DNA of 64,000 bases. Source: UBA2779 sp965232165 (GTDB lineage Bacteria; Spirochaetota; Spirochaetia; DSM-2461). Of the stretch, positions 55,916 through 61,973 are shown in pieces. Each line of letters starts with the position of its first letter. Positions within the stretch are counted from its first letter, which is position 1. The position numbers were made by a program, and so were the translations under genes. Location of the stretch: positions 1,364,001 to 1,428,000 of the forward strand of contig CBDDOY010000001.1 of assembly GCA_965232165.1 (NCBI GenBank). The letters are read 5' to 3'. Below the pieces are notes generated by a model. That model searched no databases, was not told the origin of the DNA, and worked only from the letters and a program-made list of their open reading frames with translations.

Positions 55916-57703
55916 CTATGAAACCTTGATGGCGCCGAACTTGCAACAGTCATAACAGGCGCCACATTTGATGCATTTGCTTTGATCAATCTTATGGGGC
56001 GTCTTCCGCTCGCCGGAAATGCAGTGGACCGGGCATTTCCTGGCGCATACGGTACATCCGATACACTTCTCGGCATCAACGGTATAGGTGACAAGGTCTT
56101 TGCACTTTCCGGCCCTGCACTTTCTCTCTGTGATGTGTTCCAGATACTCATGCTCGAAGTACTTCAGCGTCGAGAGTATCGGATTGCCCGCTGTTTGACC
56201 CAAACCGCATAAAGAGGCCTTCTGAGTCGCCAGCCCTATGGCTCTGAGCTTGTCTAGGTCTTCAATTGTTCCGAGTCCCTTGCTGATCTTGCCGAGTATC
56301 TGATACATACGGCGTGTCCCGATTCTGCAAGGGGCGCATTTTCCGCAGGATTCTTCGACACAGAATCCCATATAGAACTTGGTGACATCGATGATGCAGT
56401 CATCCTCATCCAGGACTATCATGCCGCCGGAACCCATCATCGAGCCAATTTCTCTCAATGAGTCGAAATCAATCGGCGTATCCAAATAATCTTTGGTGAT
56501 TACTCCGCCTGAAGGACCGCCGGTTTGGACCGCCTTGAACTCTTTGCCGCCTAATATGCCGCCACCGATGTTATAGACGATTTCCCTCAAGGTTGTACCC
56601 ATAGGCACTTCCACCAAGCCGGAATTCTCAATCTTTCCAGTGAGGGCAAACACCTTGGTTCCTGGTGAGCCTTCCGTACCGATGCTGCTGAACCAGTCCC
56701 CCCCCTTCGCGATGATGAGGGGGATGTTGGCCAGTGTTTCAACGTTGTTAATGACGGTGGGCTTTTCAAACAGCCCTTTCACTGCCGGAAAGGGGGGCTT
56801 GGGTGTGGGCATTCCGCGGCTGCCCTCAATGGAGGCCAGTAAGGCCGTTTCTTCTCCGCAGACAAAGGCTCCCGCACCGAAGCGGATTTCAATGTCAAAA
56901 TTGAACCCGCTTCCAAGAATATCTTCTCCAAGCAGTCCATATTGTCTTGCCTGGGCCAGGGCGATTTTGAGACGATTGATGGCTAAGGGATACTCTGCAC
57001 GTATATAGATGACACCATGACGGGAGCCAACCGTTTTGCCGGCTATGATCATGGCTTCGAGAATTGAGTGAGGGTCGCCCTCTAAGGTGGCACGGTCCAT
57101 ATAGGCTCCCGGATCGCCCTCATCCGCATTGCAGACGACATACTTTGTGTCAGATTCGACATCGGCGGTAAACTTCCATTTAAGCCATGTGGCGAACCCC
57201 GCCCCTCCGCGTCCTCGAAGACCGGATATCTTCAGTTCCTCAATGAGCTGTTCACTGCTCATCTCGAACAGGGCTTTCTCCAAGCCGATGTAGCCATCCC
57301 GTGCGATGTAATCATCGATGCTTTCGGGGTTGATTACACCGCAGTTCCTCAGGACAAAGCGTTTTTGCTTCTGATGGAACCGGACACATTCCCGGCTGCC
57401 GCCATCGGCGGCATCAGTCTTATAGAGCAGCCTGTCGACTAATTCTCCCTTGCTGATGTGTTCCGTGATCAGGGTTTCGGCGTCTTCTGGCTGAACATTG
57501 ATATAAAAGACTTCTTCTGGGAGCACCTTGACAATAGGGCCTTTCTCGCAAATCCCGAAGCACCCTGTCTTGACGATTTGTGTATTCTCGCTGATTCCGG
57601 CTTTTATCACCGAGGATCGAAGTCCGAAGTAGATCGCATCGGCCTTATCTTTTTCCTTGCACTTTGCCCCATTGCATACCAGACAGTAATTCTTGACGGC
57701 CAT
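55916..57703 (-). CDS. hydB: NuoF-like diaphorase subunit of the hydrogenase, HydB
   Basis: 595 residues. Thioredoxin-like [2Fe-2S] N terminus (CNGAKCKEKDK; KTGCFGICEKGP), NADH/FMN core (GRGGAGFATWLKWKFT; CNADEGDPGAYMDR; GAFVCGEETALLASIEG), [4Fe-4S] motif ESCGKCAPCRIG, and a C-terminal two-cluster ferredoxin (EKCIGCTVCARKCPVHCI and SKCIKCGACYDCC). Oxidises NADH and, in the bifurcating model, splits electrons between H2 production and ferredoxin. Start at ATG 57703, 2 bp after the small ferredoxin gene. Confidence 0.95.
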   Translation of the reverse strand: MAVKNYCLVCNGAKCKEKDKADAIYFGLRSSVIKAGISENTQIVKTGCFGICEKGPIVKVLPEEVFYINVQPEDAETLITEHISKGELVDRLLYKTDAADGGSRECVRFHQKQKRFVLRNCGVINPESIDDYIARDGYIGLEKALFEMSSEQLIEELKISGLRGRGGAGFATWLKWKFTADVESDTKYVVCNADEGDPGAYMDRATLEGDPHSILEAMIIAGKTVGSRHGVIYIRAEYPLAINRLKIALAQARQYGLLGEDILGSGFNFDIEIRFGAGAFVCGEETALLASIEGSRGMPTPKPPFPAVKGLFEKPTVINNVETLANIPLIIAKGGDWFSSIGTEGSPGTKVFALTGKIENSGLVEVPMGTTLREIVYNIGGGILGGKEFKAVQTGGPSGGVITKDYLDTPIDFDSLREIGSMMGSGGMIVLDEDDCIIDVTKFYMGFCVEESCGKCAPCRIGTRRMYQILGKISKGLGTIEDLDKLRAIGLATQKASLCGLGQTAGNPILSTLKYFEHEYLEHITERKCRAGKCKDLVTYTVDAEKCIGCTVCARKCPVHCISGERKTPHKIDQSKCIKCGACYDCCKFGAIKVS

Positions 57704-57705
57704 AA

Positions 57706-58104
57706 TTAATCCTTATATATGTCCCTGGCAGGATAATCAAACACATGATCGTTGACGAGATTCCCTCCCAGAATGTGAGTCGATACAATTTTTTTTGCTG
57801 TATCAGCCGTAACCATGCCATATAGGGTGTTCGGCATACCCCGCATCCTTATTTCGACTGTGGGTTCGGCGTAACAGAGCCCCATGCAGCCGGTCTGTTT
57901 TACGACCACATTGCTTATCTTCCGAGTGTAGGTTTCTCCTAAGAAAACATTTATGGCATCCTGGGCTCCGGCTGCAATCCCGCATGTGCCCATACCGATG
58001 ATGATGTAGATATTATTGTCATCATCACGGACATGGCCGACATCATCTTTTTTTCCTTGCCTGCGAATTTCTTGCAGGGACTTCAACGTCAATCTCGCCA
58101 TCAT
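57706..58104 (-). CDS. Small thioredoxin-like [2Fe-2S] protein of the hydrogenase operon
   Basis: 132 residues from ATG 58104 (GAGGAGTCAA upstream). GMGTCGIAAGAQDAINVF and KQTGCMGLCYAEPTVEI contain the four Cys pattern like the HydB N terminus and NuoE-type domains. It probably carries electrons within the hydrogenase; some clostridial relatives also have a four-gene cluster. Its exact partner is uncertain. Confidence 0.85.
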   Translation of the reverse strand: MMARLTLKSLQEIRRQGKKDDVGHVRDDDNNIYIIIGMGTCGIAAGAQDAINVFLGETYTRKISNVVVKQTGCMGLCYAEPTVEIRMRGMPNTLYGMVTADTAKKIVSTHILGGNLVNDHVFDYPARDIYKD

Positions 58105-58152
58105 TTGACTCCTCATTCCAGATACTCTTTCAAAACCACAGATGCACCCCAT

Positions 58153-58348
58153 AGGATTGATAGAAGACTCTGGGGCTATGCTTAGACAGCCCCCCCCTCA
58201 GAAATCAATCATCAACCTGCCATAGATATCCTAAAACCGGCAGACTCCTAGAGCAATAATCTCCCGCACTATAAGAAACTCCATCCAGTTCCATCTGAGA
58301 ACTCTGTATCCTCGCCACAAGGCGGAGAAGACCTCCTTCAGGGCACCT
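58153..58348. other. Gap inside the hydrogenase operon
   Basis: 196 bp without a gene. A run of eight C at 58189-58196 and a family-1 end at 58334-58344 are the only features. It may hold an internal promoter. Confidence 0.4.
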
Positions 58349-58834
58349 TTAACTGCTGACCTTGGCTAAAACCTCTGGTAATTTCTCGGGGGTGAGCTTA
58401 CCGAATACCTCCTCGCCCACCATACTGACCGGAGCCAGCCCGCAGCACCCGACACAACGGACAGCCTCGACAGAAAACCTGCCGTCTGCAGTCGTCTGGC
58501 CAACACCGATGTTCAAGAGGTTTTCAAGTTCGCCTATCAAGTCTTCGGCCCCTTTGAGGTAACAGGCGGTGCCCATGCAGACTTGAAGGTTATGCTCACC
58601 AGGTTTCTTTAGCTTGAAAAAATGATAAAAGGTCATCACGCCATAAATTTTTGCCAGCGGCACATCGAGCAGCTTAGCGACTTCATCGGCAATGGACCGG
58701 GGGACATAGTCATACTCTTCCTGAATCCTATGAAGAACCATGATAAGGTTGCCCGGTTTTTCCTTCCATTCCTCAATAAACGCAATCAGCTCATTGGTGA
58801 GTGTTAGACTGCTTATAGGTGCTGAATCTATCAT
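58349..58834 (-). CDS. hydC: NuoE-like [2Fe-2S] subunit of the hydrogenase, HydC
   Basis: 161 residues from ATG 58834, which follows a strong TAGGAGGT. Thioredoxin-like [2Fe-2S] fold: YDYVPRSIADEVAKLL, VQVCMGTACYLKGA-like segment (CMGTACYLKGAEDLI) and AVRCVGCCGLAPVSMVG. It is the electron-carrying partner of HydB. First gene of the operon; 244 bp separate it from the next. After its stop, AAAGGTGCCCT is a family-1 end. Confidence 0.92.
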   Translation of the reverse strand: MIDSAPISSLTLTNELIAFIEEWKEKPGNLIMVLHRIQEEYDYVPRSIADEVAKLLDVPLAKIYGVMTFYHFFKLKKPGEHNLQVCMGTACYLKGAEDLIGELENLLNIGVGQTTADGRFSVEAVRCVGCCGLAPVSMVGEEVFGKLTPEKLPEVLAKVSS

Positions 58835-58939
58835 AAGACCTCCTAATTGCAACTCTTCGCAAGAGTAACACATTGACACCTATTTTATCAACACTAAGAA
58901 ATGATTTTATACTATTACTCCCCATTAGAGGGAACTAAC

Positions 58940-58968
58940 TTGACATTCTTTGTGACGGATGTAACAAT
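58940..58968 (+). promoter_or_regulatory. rex promoter with overlapping Rex operator
   Basis: -35 TTGACA (58940-58945) and -10 TAACAA (58962-58967), 16-bp spacer. The operator TTGTGACGGATGTAACAA (58950-58967) is an 18-bp imperfect palindrome close to the Rex consensus TTGTGA-N6-TCACAA, covering the spacer and -10. It predicts repression of rex when NADH/NAD+ is low. Confidence 0.7.
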
Positions 58969-58977
58969 AAAAACGAT

Positions 58978-59604
58978 ATGCAACACATGAATTTCATAAC
59001 TCGTCTAATCAAGTACAGGCGTATTCTTATCCAATTGCGGTCTCTGGGCCTGGGAAGAGTCTTCTCAAACATCTTGGGTGACGCCATAGGTGTTTCATCG
59101 GCATTGGTAAGGAAGGATATGGCTCATATTGCTCTGCAGGGCAACCGGAGGGGAGGGTACAGTATCAGCCAGATGCTCAACCTGCTCAACCATCTATTGG
59201 GATGGAAGGAAAAGCAGGAACTCATACTCGTTGGATGCGGCAATCTTGGCCGCGCCCTCTTAAAGCATGAGCCCTTTATAGATGAGGGGATCAGATTTGT
59301 TGCAGCGTTTGATGTAGAGACTGCAGCCAGTTCATTTAGAGATATCCCAATTCTTCCCATGAGGGACATGGAGCGGTTCATACATGAGAAAGAAATAAAA
59401 GTTGCCATTCTTGCCGTACCTGCATCAGCGGCTGCCGAGGTAAGAGATCAGTTGCTTCACGCCGGCATAAAAGGGATACTCAATTTCGCCCCGGTCGAGC
59501 TGAAGTGCGATGGCCTCTGTGTTATCAATAATGTCAACATTGGATTAGAAATTGAGAATCTCTTTTTTCTTGTAAATCCACGGGGAAATCAGGGAATTGT
59601 GTGA
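58978..59604 (+). CDS. rex: Redox-sensing transcriptional repressor Rex
   Basis: 208 residues. N-terminal winged helix (RRILIQLRSLGLGRVFSNIL; VSSALVRKDMAHIA) and a Rossmann fold (LILVGCGNLGRALLKHEPF) for NAD(H), with the C-terminal swapped helix. It represses fermentation and hydrogenase genes when NAD+ is high and releases DNA on NADH binding. Divergent from hydC with 143 bp between; a Rex box lies on its own promoter. Start ATG 58978 (alternative 58987), no clear ribosome-binding site. Confidence 0.93.
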   Translation: MQHMNFITRLIKYRRILIQLRSLGLGRVFSNILGDAIGVSSALVRKDMAHIALQGNRRGGYSISQMLNLLNHLLGWKEKQELILVGCGNLGRALLKHEPFIDEGIRFVAAFDVETAASSFRDIPILPMRDMERFIHEKEIKVAILAVPASAAAEVRDQLLHAGIKGILNFAPVELKCDGLCVINNVNIGLEIENLFFLVNPRGNQGIV

Positions 59605-59742
59605 GAATTCCTTTTTTTGTGTGAAGAATATGTGGAGATTTCATGCGGTTTTGCTTCATGCTATGGATTCATTCGCAAGAAGTGTGTATGTTTCTTCAAA
59701 ATTCACATTTTGTCTCTGAATTAAGGAGACGAAGGAGAAACA

Positions 59743-60369
59743 ATGTTGAATAAAAAGAACATCAGTATCGGGATACTGATAATTGCCTTGTCAGGGGTTG
59801 CTCTTACATCATGTCGGTCGGCCCCGCCTCCCGCCGCGGCTGAAGCTCCTGCCCAAGACAAGAAACTGGCCCCGGAGCGCCGTGATTTGCCTGAGTTCTT
59901 TCTGAGCCCGCCGGTTCCGGAAGATCAATACGTTGGACTTGGTATGGCCAAGCTCAAAGATGACAATTTGTCTCGCACTACGGCATTAGCTCGTGCCAGG
60001 GCAGATATTGCCACTCAAATTTCTGTCGTGGTGGAGTCCATGCTCACCGACTATGCACAGGAGTCAGGAGCGGATGACAATACCCAGACGCTCACTTTTG
60101 TGGAGCGGGTATCCAAGGAAGTTGCCAACATTGAGCTTAGCGGAGCCATTACCAAGGAGCAGTATCCTGCGAATGACGGTACATGGTATGTGATGGTTTA
60201 CTTCCCAAAGGGGGCCCTCCTGGATGAAGTCGAGGAGGTGTTCAACCGTAATGAAGATGCCGCCTTTGCGGAGTTTAAAGCCCAGCAGGCCCTGGACCGT
60301 CTTAATTCCGAGCTGGAGGGCAATCCTCCAAAGTCGGCCGGGCTGGATTCTCCGGTCAACAAGGAATAA
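59743..60369 (+). CDS. LPP20-family lipoprotein
   Basis: 208 residues. Signal peptide with lipobox LTSC (ILIIALSGVALTSC), a Pro/Ala-rich linker, then LPEFFLSPPVPEDQYVGLGMA and TTALARARADIATQISVVVE, the LPP20 signature, and WYVMVYFPKGAL. Family members are outer-membrane lipoproteins of uncertain role. GAAGGAGAAACA precedes the ATG. Ends at a terminator. Compare the LPP20-like start of the lipoprotein at 25519. Confidence 0.88.
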   Translation: MLNKKNISIGILIIALSGVALTSCRSAPPPAAAEAPAQDKKLAPERRDLPEFFLSPPVPEDQYVGLGMAKLKDDNLSRTTALARARADIATQISVVVESMLTDYAQESGADDNTQTLTFVERVSKEVANIELSGAITKEQYPANDGTWYVMVYFPKGALLDEVEEVFNRNEDAAFAEFKAQQALDRLNSELEGNPPKSAGLDSPVNKE

Positions 60370-60393
60370 TCTCAATTCCATAAATTAAAAGAA

Positions 60394-60424
60394 GACCGCC
60401 TCCATCAGAGAGGCGGTTTCTTTG
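60394..60424 (+). terminator. Rho-independent terminator after the LPP20 gene
   Basis: Stem ACCGCCTC / GAGGCGGT with a 7-base loop and a following T-rich TTCTTT, 24 bp beyond the stop codon. Confidence 0.8.
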
Positions 60425-60443
60425 GCAGATTGAGGCAAGGATA

Positions 60444-61718
60444 TTGATCGGGCTGTTAAACACATTTACAAACATCCATCTATCGGGTCAGCACCGGCAA
60501 AATGCCTGCGAAACCAGGGTGCGTTCAATCCTTTGCCGCTTTGCATCAATGAAGAACATCGGGGTCCGAAAGGCGGCTTTTAGAATCCCCCTGTTTTCTT
60601 TTCCGCACATTTCTTTGCGTTGCTTAGTTTTCTTCCTTCTCATCGCTGCACCTGTTTTTATCGGTGCTGAAACGGCTATTGGCACCATCAGTTTCATAGA
60701 AGGCCGTGTTGAAGTCATTCGCGGCGAGCATTTTCTCTCCTCAGACAGTGTCAGCATAGGTTTTCCGCTTGAGATGTTTGACACCATTGAAACAGGGGAT
60801 GATGGATATGCCGAGATAGACTTGGATATGCCGACGGGTGGCTCCAGTGTCAAAATAGGCCCGAAGACGACGTTTTATCTGGAGGGACCTCCTAGAAAAT
60901 CATCCTTTCTCAAAACCACATTCCAACTTCTTCGGGGCGTGCTGAGTCTGAAGGTTGGCCGGCTTTCCCCAAGGGAATCATACGCCGTTCAAACAGATTC
61001 GGCATTGATGGCCGTAAGGGGCACCGATTTTTCCGTGGATATGGCCCTCGACCGTTCCGTTCTGGTTACGGCGGCAGAAGGGAGAATTCAGATCAAATCG
61101 GGCCGCAAGGTGAAGACTGTCAGGCCCAATATTGTAGCTGCCATCGATGAGAATGCCGCAATTACCACTGCCAGAGTGAAAACAGAGGACATCTCACAGT
61201 ATAGGGAAAAATGGCATAATGCCCGTATGGAGGCCCTGCAAATCAATGCCGGTCTGTCAATACAGCATCATGCGTCATTATGGGATAGGCTGTATCCTCA
61301 GTTTGAAGACGCCATGCGGAAGCTGGATTCACATGAGAGCATCTTTCAGCGGTGGGATGACATCGAGAGAGGGAAAAGAAAAGAACCGGCGACAGGCGAT
61401 GTCATACGAGATAAGCAGGCCGTCAGCCAAGGAATGCTGGCACTCAGGGCGAGTCTTCCCATAGTCGAGAGAACCTTCTACACATTGCTTGGGCTGGAAG
61501 AAGCCTATCTTAAAGGCTTTGCCCCCGGCCCGTTCAAGGATGGAAGATATGCCGATGCCGCAGAATTCTACGGCTACTTCAGGAAGGATGCGGCGGCTTT
61601 TCAAACGCAACTCAGTGTTGCGAGGCAGTTTATCCGCGCCTATCGTTCCATTGAGGGCGCTGTCGGAGGTCTGTCTTCTACATCTTCCGGACTCATGGAC
61701 AGCCTTCCCCGCCTATAG
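60444..61718 (+). CDS. FecR-domain exported protein
   Basis: Up to 424 residues. Signal peptide LRCLVFFLLIAAPVFIGA is followed by a FecR domain: IGTISFIEGRVEVIRGEHFL, GDDGYAEIDL, KIGPKTTFYL and ALMAVRGTDFSVDMALDRS. The rest is helical. The domain is periplasmic; in sigma/anti-sigma systems it senses a receptor, but no sigma factor is adjacent, so it may be a cell-wall or scaffold protein. The TTG at 60444 has AAGGA nearby, and ATG 60549 is the other choice. Residues 18-49 (VRSILCRFASMKNIGVRKAA) are encoded by a decayed family-1 repeat. Confidence 0.8.
   Translation: MIGLLNTFTNIHLSGQHRQNACETRVRSILCRFASMKNIGVRKAAFRIPLFSFPHISLRCLVFFLLIAAPVFIGAETAIGTISFIEGRVEVIRGEHFLSSDSVSIGFPLEMFDTIETGDDGYAEIDLDMPTGGSSVKIGPKTTFYLEGPPRKSSFLKTTFQLLRGVLSLKVGRLSPRESYAVQTDSALMAVRGTDFSVDMALDRSVLVTAAEGRIQIKSGRKVKTVRPNIVAAIDENAAITTARVKTEDISQYREKWHNARMEALQINAGLSIQHHASLWDRLYPQFEDAMRKLDSHESIFQRWDDIERGKRKEPATGDVIRDKQAVSQGMLALRASLPIVERTFYTLLGLEEAYLKGFAPGPFKDGRYADAAEFYGYFRKDAAAFQTQLSVARQFIRAYRSIEGAVGGLSSTSSGLMDSLPRL
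60497..60590. mobile_element. Decayed family-1 repeat in the 5' part of the FecR gene
   Basis: Shared blocks CAAAATGCC, TTTGCCGCTTTGCATC (TTTGCCGCTTTGTATC in the copy at 4303) and a terminal GGCGGCTTTTAGAAT, weaker than the other copies. Read in frame immediately upstream of the signal-peptide core. Confidence 0.5.
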
Positions 61719-61770
61719 ACTTCACCAAACTGCAGAAGCTTTTTGTCTCGTGTGCTGTCTTTTCAGAAAT

Positions 61771-61896
61771 CCATATTTGGGCGCAACCCTTCGGGTCGGG
61801 CTTTTCGCTCCAATGCCTTAATCTGGCAGCCTGTCTCCGGCTCATTGCCAATCGCCGGGGCAGCCAGCGGCATTTCCGCTGCAATCCCTTGCGCAT
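61771..61896 (-). repeat. Family-B interspersed repeat, copy 5
   Basis: Reverse-complement copy of the unit at 7289, with TATTTGGGCGCAACCCTTCG at its start and AATCCCTTGCGC at the end. It marks the boundary after which the following gene lacks its 5' part. Confidence 0.85.
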
Positions 61897-61973
61897 CTTG
61901 TCATTTCGTAATCTGTCGTGTACAGAACACAGCACACTAGACGTATATAGTATCCAATGATGTAATCTACCGC

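Noticed and set aside
54598..57709. Plus-strand ORFs opposite hydA and hydB
   Set aside because: The minus-strand hydrogenase proteins have full domain matches; the plus frames do not.
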